The notes under the pieces were generated by a model, which did not search any database, was not told the DNA's origin, and saw only the letters and a program-made list of their open reading frames with translations. Made by a program: the position numbers and the translations under genes. A stretch of DNA of 64,000 nt from Megaustenia siamemsis (taxonomy: Eukaryota > Mollusca > Gastropoda > Stylommatophora > Ariophantidae): positions 87,044,269 to 87,108,268 of the forward strand of contig JAVIAB010000156.1 in the NCBI GenBank assembly GCA_032433765.1, read 5' to 3'. Below, piece by piece: positions 32,873 to 44,318 of the stretch. Each line of letters begins with the position of its first letter. The first letter of the stretch is position 1.

Positions 32873-33106
32873 TGAGCACTGGCCTCATTCAGCCATGCCC
32901 GATTTCCTGTGGTACTCCCAACAGTTCTCTGTACAACTATATTCCAGTTGTCTTCAAAGACATTTTTCGCCTAATGAATTGTCCATGACTCACTACCCTA
33001 AGACAGACTGGGATCCGTATTAAATTCACAGACTTCATCTGGTGATGCCGTGTTGCTATAAATGTCTTCTTGCTTCTCCTTGTGTTGGATAGGGGCGTTA
33101 CCATGA
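32873..33106. other. Unique island between the 44-bp and 20-bp arrays
   Basis: About 230 single-copy bases containing the candidate terminal exon on the minus strand. The remainder has no recognised feature. Confidence 0.5.
32998..33078 (-). CDS. Candidate 3'-terminal coding exon, unknown product
   Basis: The minus strand reads EKQEDIYSNTASPDEVCEFN and then TDPSLS with a TAG stop at 32998-33000. The peptide is acidic and non-repetitive and has a tyrosine motif (EDIYSN) of the kind seen in receptor cytoplasmic tails. The acceptor is ambiguous. CACAAG before GAG (exon end 33078) is the first AG after the AG-free, pyrimidine-leaning complement of the 20-bp array, and gives phase 0. GCAAG before AAG (exon end 33068) gives phase 1 and would join in frame to the exon candidate at 40184-40303. 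I do not recognise a family. It may be a chance open stretch; the overlapping frames are also partly open. Confidence 0.28.
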   Translation of the reverse strand, partial: EKQEDIYSNTASPDEVCEFNTDPSLS

Positions 33107-34449
33107 CAACAACACGAGGGCGACAGCAACAACACGAGGGCGGCAGCAACAACACGAGGGCGGCAGCAACAACACGAGGGCGGCAGCAACTACACGAGAG
33201 CGACAGCAACAACACGAGAGCGACAGCAACAACACGAGGGCGGCAGCAACTACACGAGAGCGACAGCAACAACACGAGAGCGACAGCAACAACACGAGAG
33301 CGACAGCAACAACACGAGAGCGACAGCAACAACACGAGAGCGACAGCAACAACACGAGGGCGGCAGCAACTACACGAGAGCGACAGCAACAACACGAGAG
33401 CGACAGCAACAACACGAGGGCGGCAGCAACAACACGAGGGCGGCAGCAACTACACGAGAGCGACAGCAACAACACGAGAGCGACAGCAACAACACGAGGG
33501 CGGCAGCAACTACACGAGAGCGACAGCAACAACACGAGAGCGACAGCAACAACACGAGAGCGACAGCAACAACACGAGAGCGACAGCAACAACACGAGGG
33601 CGGCAGCAACTACACGAGAGCGACAGCAACAACACGAGGGCGGCAGCAACAACACGAGGGCGGCAGCAACTACACGAGAGCGACAGCAACAACACGAGGG
33701 CGACAGCAACAACACGAGGGCGGCAGCAACTACACGAGAGCGACAGCAACAACACGAGAGCGACAGCAACAACACGAGAGCGACAGCAACAACACGAGAG
33801 CGACAGCAACAACACGAGGGCGGCAGCAACTACACGAGAGCGACAGCAACAACACGAGAGCGACAGCAACAACACGAGAGCGACAGCAACAACACGAGAG
33901 CGGCAGCAGCAACACGAGGGCGGCAGCAACAACACGAGAGCGACAGCAACAACACGAGAGCGGCAGCAACAACACGAGAGCGACAGCAACAACACGAGAG
34001 CGACAGCAACAACACGAGGGCGACAGCAACAACACGAGAGCGACAGCAACAACACGAGAGCGACAGCAACAACACGAGAGCGACAGCAACAACACGAGAG
34101 CGGCAGCAACAACACGAGAGCGACAGCAACAACACGAGAGCGGCAGCAACAACACGAGAGCGACAGCAACAACACGAGAGCGACAGCAACAACACGAGAG
34201 CGACAGCAACAACACGAGAGCGACAGCAACTACACGAGGGCGACAGCAACAACACGAGGGCGGCAGCAACAACACGAGGGCGGCAGCAACAACACGAGGG
34301 CGGCAGCAACAACACGAGGGCGGCAGCAACAACACGAGGGCGGCAGCAACAACACGAGGGCGGCAGCAACAACACGAGGGCGGTAGCAACAACACGAGGG
34401 CGGTAGCAACAACACGAGGGCGGTAGCAACAACACGAGGGCGGCAGCAA
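33107..34449. repeat. 20-bp minisatellite, about 67 copies
   Basis: Unit CAACAACACGAGAGCGACAG, with the alternative forms GAGGGCGGCAG and CAACTACACGAG. The TACACGAG form almost always follows a GGCAGCAAC unit, so units amplified in blocks. No stop codon occurs in any plus-strand frame, giving 438 open codons (Arg/Gln/Thr/Asn/Ser-rich, 20-residue period); several minus-strand frames are open too. There is no non-repetitive coding sequence attached, so no gene is called. Confidence 0.96.
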
Positions 34450-35183
34450 GAACATGAAAAAGGACGTTCACGTTTTGTTGTTGTGGGAACTGCGGCTTGT
34501 TTCTGAGGAATGCTGGAACGTGTTAATTTTGTTGTATCGTTCTTTCTGTAAATTGTTGCCTTACATTATATTAGGGGGAAAGTGGTGGGGTGTAACGTAC
34601 ACTCCTACAAGATAAATTGACAGCTTTACGAAGAAATGAACACAACAAAATACTGACGTTTCGTCCTACTACGTGCTGCCTTCTTCAGAGAACGAGAACA
34701 ACACAAACGGACAACGAAATTAAGATAAACTCGACTACATCTAGAATGAGCGTTACAGGTAAATCAAGGAGTAATAAACAGAGGGATAACAGATGAAATG
34801 ATAAAACAAAAGGGAGATTTGCTACATATAGCAGGATAAAAATAGATAACATGTCAAATTGAGTCAATTAGAACATGATGAAATCAAACCGAGTCTTAAC
34901 TGAGGCATGATCCAAAAGCTACCAACGAGAAGACGTCTGTCAGTCCAATGTGGATGTAATAAGAAATGAAGAGAGGGACGAGTCACGTGATTAGACGAGA
35001 GAAGGGATGAGATTGGGGGGCGATAGTACGGGGTGAGAAAAGCGGTCAAGAATAAAACGAGTACCAGTCGAGGATAGAGACGTGTGTAGTATGGAGTGAA
35101 AGCAGGAGCAAAGAAGGCCAGACGTGACAGTGCTACCAGTTATACGGCAACACTGCAAATCTTCTGACATTTTATTAGTTTAC
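34450..35183. other. Unique island with Penelope-like traces
   Basis: About 730 bases of single-copy, AT-rich sequence. It includes a hammerhead-like motif on the minus strand (listed separately). No open reading frame of a recognisable family is present. Confidence 0.5.
34651..34692 (-). mobile_element. Hammerhead-like motif of a Penelope-like element (tentative)
   Basis: The minus strand reads CTGAAGAAGGC, an 11-12-base interval, then GGACGAAACGTCAGT. CTGANGA followed by CGAAAC at this distance is the core pattern of the hammerhead ribozymes known in the terminal repeats of Penelope-like retroelements. Helix II does not pair well here, so an active ribozyme is unlikely; a decayed terminal repeat is the best guess. 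Confidence 0.3.
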
Positions 35184-35293
35184 CTCACTCCTCGCTCCAC
35201 ACTCCACGCTCTTCGCTCTTCGCTCGACACTCCGCGTTCTACACTTTCAGTTCAACACTCCTCACTCCTCGCTCCACACTCCTCGCTCCACAC
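35184..35293. repeat. Irregular repeat of about 14 bp
   Basis: CTCCTCGCTCCACA-like units with CACTCCACGCTCTTCG variants, about eight loose copies. Units are poorly conserved. Confidence 0.7.
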
Positions 35294-35450
35294 ATCATGG
35301 GTATAAACGAACTAAATTATTATCTTGACATCAAGAAACAATCAGTACTCACTTCGTGGCTTTTAGAAAGAACAAAGTCACGGATATGGAAATATGGTTG
35401 AGTGCGGTGACGTCACCTCTATCTCCTTGATACCAGACATAACCAATCAA
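35294..35450. other. Unique spacer with a 12-bp palindrome
   Basis: About 155 bases. GGTGACGTCACC at 35406-35417 is a perfect palindrome containing TGACGTCA, the CREB/ATF site. A GAA-GTGAGT donor-like site lies on the minus strand near 35350, but the frames behind it carry stops or lack a good acceptor. Confidence 0.45.
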
Positions 35451-38400
35451 CCGGTTACTATAGTGTCCCGGTTCAACTGTTACTATAGTGTCCCGGTTCA
35501 ACTGTTACTATAGTGTCCCGGTTCAACTGTTACTATAGTGTCCAGGTTCAACTGTTACTATAGTGTCCAGGTTCAACTGTTACTATAGTGTCCCGGTTCA
35601 ACTGTTACTATAGTGTCCCTGTTCAACTGTTACTATAGTGTCCAGGTTCAACTGTTACTATAGTGTCCAGGTTCAACTGTTACTATAGTGTCCAGGTTCA
35701 ACTGTTACTATAGTGTCCCGGTTCAACTGTTACTATAGTGTCCCGGTTCAACTGTTACTATAGTGTCCCGGTTCAACTGTTACTATAGTGTCCCGGTTCA
35801 ACTGTTACTATAGTGTCCCGGTTCAACTGTTACTATAGTGTCCCGGTTCAACTGTTACTATAGTGTCCCGGTTCAACTGTTACTATAGTGTCCCGGTTCA
35901 ACTGTTACTATAGTGTCCCGGTTCAACTGTTACTATAGTGTCCCGGTTCAACTGTTACTATAGTGTCCCGGTTCAACTGTTACTATAGTGTCCCGGTTCA
36001 ACTGTTACTATAGTGTCCCGGTTCAACTGCTACTATAGTGTCCCGGTTCAACTGTTACTATAGTGTCCCGGTTCAACTGTTACTATAGTGTCCCGGTTCA
36101 ACTGTTACTATAGTGTCCCGGTTCAACTGTTACTATAGTGTCCAGGTTCAACTGTTACTATAGTGTCCCGGTTCAACTGTTACTATAGTGTCCCGGTTCA
36201 ACTGTTACTATAGTGTCCAGGTTCAACTGTTACTATAGTGTCCAGGTTCAACTGTTACTATAGTGTCCAGGTTCAACTGTTACTATAGTGTCCCGGTTCA
36301 ACTGTTACTATAGTGTCCCGGTTCAACTGTTACTATAGTGTCCCGGTTCAACTGTTACTATAGTGTCCAGGTTCAACTGTTACTATAGTGTCCAGGTTCA
36401 ACTGTTACTATAGTGTCCCGGTTCAACTGTTACTATAGTGTCCCGGTTCAACTGTTACTATAGTGTCCAGGTTCAACTGTTACTATAGTGTCCAGGTTCA
36501 ACTGTTACTATAGTGTCCCGGTTCAACTGTTACTATAGTGTCCCTGTTCAACTGTTACTATAGTGTCCAGGTTCAACTGTTACTATAGTGTCCAGGTTCA
36601 ACTGTTACTATAGTGTCCAGGTTCAACTGTTACTATAGTGTCCCGGTTCAACTGTTACTATAGTGTCCCGGTTCAACTGTTACTATAGTGTCCCGGTTCA
36701 ACTGTTACTATAGTGTCCCGGTTCAACTGTTACTATAGTGTCCCGGTTCAACTGTTACTATAGTGTCCCGGTTCAACTGTTACTATAGTGTCCCGGTTCA
36801 ACTGTTACTATAGTGTCCCGGTTCAACTGTTACTATAGTGTCCCGGTTCAACTGTTACTATAGTGTCCCGGTTCAACTGTTACTATAGTGTCCCGGTTCA
36901 ACTGTTACTATAGTGTCCCGGTTCAACTGTTACTATAGTGTCCCGGTTCAACTGTTACTATAGTGTCCCGGTTCAACTGTTACTATAGTGTCCCGGTTCA
37001 ACTGTTACTATAGTGTCCCGGTTCAACTGTTACTATAGTGTCCCGGTTCAACTGTTACTATAGTGTCCAGGTTCAACTGTTACTATAGTGTCCCGGTTCA
37101 ACTGTTACTATAGTGTCCCGGTTCAACTGTTACTATAGTGTCCAGGTTCAACTGTTACTATAGTGTCCAGGTTCAACTGTTACTATAGTGTCCAGGTTCA
37201 ACTGTTACTATAGTGTCCCGGTTCAACTGTTACTATAGTGTCCCGGTTCAACTGTTACTATAGTGTCCCGGTTCAACTGTTACTATAGTGTCCAGGTTCA
37301 ACTGTTACTATAGTGTCCAGGTTCAACTGTTACTATAGTGTCCAGGTTCAACTGTTACTATAGTGTCCAGGTTCAACTGTTACTATAGTGTCCAGGTTCA
37401 ACTGTTACTATAGTGTCCCGGTTCAACTGTTACTATAGTGTCCCGGTTCAACTGTTACTATAGTGTCCCGGTTCAACTGTTACTATAGTGTCCCGGTTCA
37501 ACTGTTACTATAGTGTCCTGGTTCAACTGTTACTATAGTGTCCCGGTTCAACTGTTACTATAGTGTCCCGGTTCAACTGTTACTATAGTGTCCCGGTTCA
37601 ACTGTTACTATAGTGTCCAGGTTCAACTGTTACTATAGTGTCCCGGTTCAACTGTTACTATAGTGTCCCGGTTCAACTGTTACTATAGTGTCCCGGTTCA
37701 ACTGTTACTATAGTATCCCGGTTCAACTGTTACTATAGTGTCCAGGTTCAACTGTTACTATAGTGTCCCGGTTCAACTGTTACTATAGTGTCTCGGTTCA
37801 ACTGTTACTATAGTGTCCCGGTTCAACTGTTACTATAGTGTCCCGGTTCAACTGTTACTATAGTGTCCAGGTTCAACTGTTACTATAGTGTCCCGGTTCA
37901 ACTGTTACTATAGTGTCCAGGTTCAACTGTTACTATAGTGTCCAGGTTCAACTGTTACTATAGTGTCCAGGTTCAACTGTTACTATAGTGTCCAGGTTCA
38001 ACTGTTACTATAGTGTCCCGGTTCAACTGTTACTATAGTGTCCAGGTTCAACTGTTACTATAGTGTCCAGGTTCAACTGTTACTATAGTGTCCCGGTTCA
38101 ACTGTTACTATAGTGTCCAGGTTCAACTGTTACTATAGTGTCCAGGTTCAACTGTTACTATAGTGTCCAGGTTCAACTGTTACTATAGTGTCCCGGTTCA
38201 ACTGTTACTATAGTGTCCCGGTTCAACTGTTACTATAGTGTCCCGGTTCAACTGTTACTATAGTGTCCCGGTTCAACTGCTACTATAGTGTCCCGGTTCA
38301 ACTGTTACTATAGTGTCCAGGTTCAACTGTTACTATAGTGTCCCAGTTCAACTGTTACTATAGTGTCCCGGTTCAACTGTTACTATAGTGTCCCAGTTCA

Positions 38401-39374
38401 ACTGTTGCTATAGTGTCCCGGTTCAACTGTTACTATAGTGTCCAGGTTCAACTGTTACTATAGTGTCCCAGTTCAACTGTTACTATAGTGTCCAGGTTCA
38501 ACTGTTACTATAGTGTCCCGGTTCAACTGTTACTATAGTGTCCAGGTTCAACTGTTTCTATAGTGTCCCAGTTCAACTGTTACTATAGTGTCCCGGTTCA
38601 ACTGTTACTATAGTGTCCCGGTTCAACTGTTACTATAGTATCCCGGTTCAACTGTTACTGTAGTGTCCCGGTTCAATTGTTACTATAGTGTCCTTGTTCA
38701 ACTGTTACTGTAGTGTCCCTGTTCAACTGTTACTGTAGTGTCCCTGTTCAACTGTTTCTGTAGTGTCACTGTTCAACTGTTACTATAGTGTCCCTGTTCA
38801 ACTGTTACTGTAGTGTCCCTGTTCAACTGTTACTGTAGTGTCCCGGTTCAACTGTTACTGTAGTGTCCCGGTTCAACTGCTACTGTAGTATCCCGGTTCA
38901 ACTGTTACTGTAGTGTCCCGGTTCAACTGTTACTGTAGTGTCCCTGTTCAACTGTTACTGTAGTGTCCCGGTTCAACTGTTACTGTAGTGTTCCGGTTCA
39001 ACTGTTACTGTAGTGTCCCGGTTCAACTGTTACTGTAGTATCCCGGTTCAACTGTTACTGTAGTGTCCCGGTTCAACTGTTACTGTAGTGTCCCGGTTCA
39101 ACTGTTACTGTAGTGTCCCGGTTCAACTGTTACTGTAGTGTCCCGGTTCAACTGTTACTGTAGTGTCCCGGTTCAACTGTTACTGTAGTGTCCCGGTTCA
39201 ACTGTTACTGTAGTGTCCCGGTTCAACTGTTACTGTAGTGTCTCGGTTCAACTGTTACTATAGTGTCCCGGTTCAACTGTTACTATAGTGTCCCTGTTCA
39301 ACTGTTACTGTAGTGTCCCGGTTCAACTGCTACTGTAGTGTCCCGGTTCAACTGTCACTATAGTGTCCCGGTTC
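35451..39374. repeat. 25-bp satellite, about 157 copies
   Basis: Core GTTCAACTGTTACTATAGTG followed by TCCCG, TCCAG or TCCCT. Most of the array is very homogeneous. From about 38650 to 39345 nearly all units read TACTGTAG instead of TACTATAG, a separately amplified sub-block at the right end. Confidence 0.98.
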
Positions 39375-39482
39375 ATCTGTGATGCGATGCCCGTGAATGT
39401 TCCAAAGCATCGGGGACCAAACAAAACTCGCGAGTCGCCGTCTCAGGGCAGGGGCTAGTTAGCCATGAGATATAGGGAGCAA
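39375..39482. other. Short unique spacer
   Basis: About 100 bases. An open minus-strand stretch is present but has no donor site. Nothing recognised. Confidence 0.5.
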
Positions 39483-40174
39483 GCACCACAACAAGTAGGG
39501 TGACGCCACATCGGTACAACAGCATTAACAACAAGTAGTGTGACGCCACATCGGTACAACACCATCAACCACAACAAGTAATGTGACGCCACATCGGTAC
39601 AACACCATCCACCACAACAAGTAATGTGACGCCACATCGGTACAACACCATCAACCACAACAAGTAATGTGACGCCACATCGGTACAACACCATCAACCA
39701 CAACAAGTAATGTGACGCCACATCGGTACAACCCCATCAACCACAACAAGTAATGTGACGCCACATCGGTACAACACCATCAACTACAACAAGTAGTGTG
39801 ACGCCACATCGGTACAACACCATCCACCACAACAAGTAGTATGACGCCACATTGGTACAACACCATCAACTACAACAAGTAGTGTGACGCCACATCGGTA
39901 CAACACCATCCACCACAACAAGTAGTATGACGCCACATCGGTACAACACCATCCACCACAACAAGTAGTATGACGCCACATCGGTACAACACCATCCACC
40001 ACAACAAGAAGTGTGACGCCACATCGGTACAACACCATCAACTACAACAAGAAGTGTGACGCCACATCGGTACAACACCATCAACTACAACAAGTAGTGT
40101 GACGTCACATCGGTACAACACCATCAACTACAACAAGTAGTGTGACGTCACATCGGTACAACACCATCAACTAC
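39483..40174. repeat. 43-bp minisatellite, about 16 copies
   Basis: Core GTGACGCCACATCGGTACAA followed by CACCATCAACCACAACAAGTA. The last two units read GTGACGTCAC, which makes a perfect CRE palindrome twice. Minus-strand frames of 70-90 codons are periodicity products. Confidence 0.96.
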
Positions 40175-40183
40175 ATTTCTTAC

Positions 40184-40303
40184 CTGTCTCGCCCTCGACA
40201 AAGCTCGGGTTAGCAGTCCCCTCTCCCTCCTCTACAAGCACATCCCACTCTTTGTTCGTCTCTGGTTTGTCTTGAATGAAGGATTGCAGGCTTGAGGATC
40301 TGT
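40184..40303 (-). CDS. Candidate internal coding exon, unknown product
   Basis: On the minus strand, a pyrimidine tract and acceptor (CTGATTGTTTCAG) precede a 120-nt segment that ends ACAG and is followed by a consensus donor GTAAG. Only one frame is open: phase 1 at both ends, so the exon could be skipped without a frameshift. It encodes RSSSLQSFIQDKPETNKEWD, then VLVEEGEGTANPSFVEGET: acidic, soluble and unlike the surrounding arrays. I do not recognise the family. Phase agrees with the candidates at 57472-57544 upstream and 32998-33068 downstream on the same strand. Its neighbours are a 43-bp array on the left and a 38-bp array on the right, so the introns would be minisatellite. This is the best coding candidate in the window, but it rests on splice signals and composition only. 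Confidence 0.45.
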
Positions 40304-40340
40304 CTGAAACAATCAGATTGTATGTAAAGTGGACGTGAAC

Positions 40341-40588
40341 TATTGTTACATACACGAATTGTCAGTAACTGTTGATTTGATTGTTACATTCACAGATTGC
40401 CAGTAACTGTTGGCATGATTGTTACATTCACAGAATGTCAGTAACTATTGACATGATTGTTACATTCACAAAATGTCAGTAACTGTTGGCATGATTGTTA
40501 CATTCACAGATTGTCAGTAACTGTTGGCATTGTTGCCATACACTGGTTGTCAGTGACAGTCGGCACGATTGTAACACTCATGGACAGT
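40341..40588. repeat. 38-bp minisatellite, about 6 copies
   Basis: Core CAGTAACTGTTGGCATGATT followed by GTTACATTCACAGATTGT. Copies are moderately diverged, and the last ones lose the pattern. Confidence 0.85.
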
Positions 40589-40954
40589 AGTTGGTTAGTA
40601 CGGAGAAACAGAAAAGTCATCGAGGCAGTCACGATAAAACAAGGGCTTGACAGAACGTTGCTAATCTGTTCCTGGATGAGGTCTCACCTCAGACACAAGA
40701 AGAGAGGCTGCACAGCTGAAGGATGGACACGTCCTAGACAAACAATTGAAAACATCCAATAGCAAGATGAATACCACCATGTTGTATAAGTTACTGAGGA
40801 AACTTCTGAAATCATCCAATGAAATCATCCAATGAAATCATCTAACAACAAATAAGTCCAGCAATACCAACATGTTAAATAGGTTACTGGACCAATTCCA
40901 CAGATCGGAAAAGGGAGACAGGTTATTGATTGAAGGACAAGTTCTCCATATGGA
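40589..40954. other. Unique island, possible Penelope-like tail
   Basis: On the plus strand at about 40585-40680 a frame reads WLVRRNRKVIEAVTIKQGLD and continues RTLLICSW. This loosely fits the end of the GIY-YIG part of Penelope-like proteins (pattern R-x(3)-EA-x-x-I ... LNR). The minus strand of the same island holds a 46-nt stretch with good splice signals (about 40688-40733). At most one reading is right. The remainder is AT-rich, with AATCATCCAATGA duplicated near 40810. Confidence 0.3.
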
Positions 40955-42227
40955 ACATGATAACAATAAGACATTCATTATCAACATGATAACAATAAGA
41001 CATTCATTATCAACATGATAACAATAAGACATTCATTATCAACATGATAACAATAAGACATTCATCATCAACATGATAACAATAAGACATTCATTATCAA
41101 CATGATAACAATAAGACATTCATTATCAACATGATAACAATAAGACATTCATTATCAACATGATAACAATAAGACATTCATCATCAACATGATAACAATA
41201 AGACATTCATTATCAACATGATAACAATAAGACATTCATTATCAACATGATAACAATAAGACATTCATTATCAACATGATAACAATAAGACATTCATTAT
41301 CAACATGATAACAATAAGACATTCATTATCAACATGATAACAATAAGACATTCATCATCAACGTGATAACAATAAGACATTCATTATCAACATGATAACA
41401 ATAAGACATTCATTATCAACATGATAACAATAAGACATTCATCATCAACGTGATAACAATAAGACATTCATCATCAACGTGATAACAATAAGACATTCAT
41501 CATCAACGTGATAACAATAAGACATTCATCATCAATATGATAACAATAAGACATTCATCATCAACATGATAACAATAAGACATTCATCATCAACATGATA
41601 ACAATAAGACATTCATCATCAACGTGATAACAATAAGACATTCATCATCAACGTGATAACAATAAGACATTCATCATCAACATGATAACAATAAGACATT
41701 CATCATCAACATGATAACAATAAGACATTCATCATCAACGTGATAACAATAAGACATTCATCATCAACGTGATAACAATAAGACATTCATCATCAACGTG
41801 ATAACAATAAGACATTCATCATCAACGTGATAACAATAAGACATTCATCATCAACGTGATAACAATAAGACATTCATCATCAACGTGATAACAATAAGAC
41901 ATTCATCATCAACGTGATAACAATAAGACATTCATCATCAACATGATAACAATAAGACATCCATCATCAACATGATAACAATAAGACATCCATTATCAAC
42001 ATGATAACAATAAGACATTCATCATCAACATGATAACAATAAGACATTCATCATCAACATGATAACAATAAGACATTCATCATCAACATGATAACAATAA
42101 GACATTCATCATCAACGTGATAACAATAAGACATTCATCATCAACGTGATAACAATAAGACATTCATCATCAACGTGATAACAATAAGACATTCATCATC
42201 AACGTGATAACAATAAGACATTCATCA
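40955..42227. repeat. 29-bp minisatellite, about 44 copies
   Basis: Core ATGATAACAATAAGACATTC followed by ATTATCAAC or ATCATCAAC. CATTATCAACATG units dominate the left and CATCATCAACGTG units the right, with mixed types between. Confidence 0.97.
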
Positions 42228-42278
42228 CTTCTCTATTTGGTAGTCCTTCGATGAATCATGAAGGCATCGCTTTTAGAA

Positions 42279-43070
42279 GACATCACATTACAGTAATGAA
42301 ACGTTGTTACAGATGTCAGCAGCGAGATATCACATTACAGTAATGAAACGTTGTTACAGATGTCAGCAGCGAGATATCACATTACAGTAATGAAACGTTG
42401 TTACAGATGTCAGCAGCGAGATATCACATTACAGTAATGAAACGTTGTTACAGATGTCAGCAGCGAGATATCACATTACAGTAATGAAACGTTGTTACAG
42501 ATGTCAGCAGCGAGATATCACATTACAGTAATGAATCGTTGTTACAAATGTAAGCAGTGAGACATCACATTACAGTAATGAAACGTTGTTCTAGATGTAA
42601 GCGGTGAGATATTAAATTACAGTAATGAAACGTTGTTATAGATGTTAGCAGTGAGTCATCACATTGCAGTAATGAAAAGTTGTTATAGATGTCAGCTGTG
42701 AGACATCACATTACAGTAATGACACGTTACTATAGATGTAAGCAGTGAGACATCACATTACAATAATGAAACGTTGTTAAAGATGTCAGCAGTGAGACAT
42801 CACATTGCAGTAATGAAACGTTGTGATAAATGTCAGCTGTGAGACATCACATTGCAGTAATGAAACGTTGTTATAGATGTAAGCAGTGAGACATCACATT
42901 ACAATAATGAAACGTTTTTATAGATAACACCAGGAAAACAGCGCATCACAGTAGCGAAACATTATAGATCAGAACAGTGAGATATCACTTTACAGTAATG
43001 AAAAAAACATTAAAGATCACAACTGTGAGACATCACATTTCAGTAATGAATAACCGTTATAGGTTTCAAC
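42279..43070. repeat. 47-bp minisatellite, about 17 copies
   Basis: Core CACATTACAGTAATGAAACG followed by TTGTTACAGATGTCAGCAGCG. The first five or six copies are nearly identical and later ones progressively degenerate, so expansion was most recent at the left edge. Confidence 0.95.
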
Positions 43071-43090
43071 TGTTTCCTCAATAACGTTGT

Positions 43091-43493
43091 CACACTTCAC
43101 ACTCTATGTCACACTTCAAGCTCTATGTCACACTTCACACTCTATGTCACACTTCAAGAGCTATGTCACACTTCATACTCTATGTCATACTTCACACTCT
43201 ATGTCACACTTCAAGAGCTATGTCACACTTCATACTCTATGTCACAATTCAAACTCTATGTCACACTTCAAGCTCTATGTCACACTTCACACTCTATGTC
43301 ACACTTCAAGAGCTATGTCACACTTCATACTCTATGTCACAATTCACACTCTATGTCACACTTCAAGCTCAATGTCACACTTCACACTCTATGTCACACT
43401 TCATGCTCTATGTCACACTTCACACTCTGTCTCACACTTCACGCTCTATGTCACACTTCATGCTCTATGTCACACTTCATGCTCTATGTCATA
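43091..43493. repeat. 19-bp minisatellite, locus 1, about 21 copies
   Basis: Unit TCTATGTCACACTTCACAC, with CAAGC, CATAC and CATGC endings. The same family recurs at 56190-57470. Stop-free frames with a 19-residue period are artefacts. Confidence 0.95.
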
Positions 43494-43607
43494 AAGTCTG
43501 GGCGTAACAAATCACACAACAATGGAATCATGTCTCTGCTATACTACATTAGGATTGTGTGGGTCCGCTTAGTCAATCGGTGGTGTTGTTGCGGTCATGC
43601 ACGTGTC
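43494..43607. repeat. Spacer sequence shared with 58823-58936, copy 1
   Basis: About 114 bp beginning AAGTCTGGGCGTAACAAATC and ending CACGTGTCATATC, followed directly by 35-bp satellite type A. It matches 58823-58936 except for one base (CATGCACGTG against CATGACGTG). No coding potential is recognised. It may be a transposon remnant or simply the founder flank of the satellite. Confidence 0.9.
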
Positions 43608-44318
43608 ATATCTAACTTCTCTGAAAGTTCTTATCTTCTACAATATCTAACTTCTCTGAAAGTTCTTATCTTCTACAATATCTAACTTCTCTGAAAGTTC
43701 TTATCTTCTACAATATCTAACTTCTCAGAAAGTTCTTATCTTCTACAATATCTAACTTCTCTGAAAGTTCTTATCTTCTACAATATATAACTTCTCTGAA
43801 AGTTCTTATCTTCTATCATATCTAACTTCTCTGAAAGTTCTTATCTTCTACCATATCTAACTTCTCTGAAAGTTGTTATCTTCTATCATATCTAACTTCT
43901 CTGAAAGTTCTTATCTTCTACAATATCTAACTTCTCTGAAAGTTCTTATCTTCTATCATATCTAACTTCTCTGAAAGTTCTTATCTTCTACCATATCTAA
44001 CTTCTCTGAATGTTCTTATCTTCTATCATATCTAACTTCTCTGAAAGTTCTTATCTTCTACCATATCTAACTTCTCTGAAAGTTCTTATTTTCTATCACA
44101 TCTAACTTCTCTGAAAGTTCATATCTTCTACAATATCTAACTTCTCTGAAAGTTCTTATCTTCTACCATATCTAACTTCTCTCAATGTTCTTATCTTCTA
44201 TCATATCTAACTTCTCTCAATGTTCTTATCTTCTATCATATCTAACTTCTCTCAATGTTCTTATCTTCTATCATATCTAACTTCTCTGAATGTTCTTATC
44301 TTCTATCATATCTAACTT
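43608..44318. repeat. 35-bp satellite, type A, locus 1, about 20 copies
   Basis: Core CTGAAAGTTCTTATCTTCTA followed by YCATATCTAACTT. The last four or five units (from about 44180) are hybrids, CTCAATGTTCTTATCTTCTA, joining the left half of type B to the right half of type A. Confidence 0.96.

Noticed and set aside
33070..34386. 438-codon open frame, Gln/Thr/Arg/Asn/Ser-rich
   Set aside because: It is the 20-bp minisatellite read through. All three plus-strand frames and several minus-strand frames are open, the peptide repeats every 20 residues, and there is no flanking unique coding sequence.
34563..34605. 40-nt minus-strand segment between CTTGTAG and GTAAGG
   Set aside because: It has splice-like ends but lies in an island with Penelope-like traces and is too short and compositionally odd to support as an exon.
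35350..35450. Minus-strand exon ending at a GTGAGT donor
   Set aside because: A good donor, but the frames contain stops or have no acceptor with a pyrimidine tract.
35451..39374. RNA polymerase III B boxes in every 25-bp unit (GGTTCAACTG)
   Set aside because: Only a partial match to the B box, with no A box in the unit. A coincidence of unit sequence.
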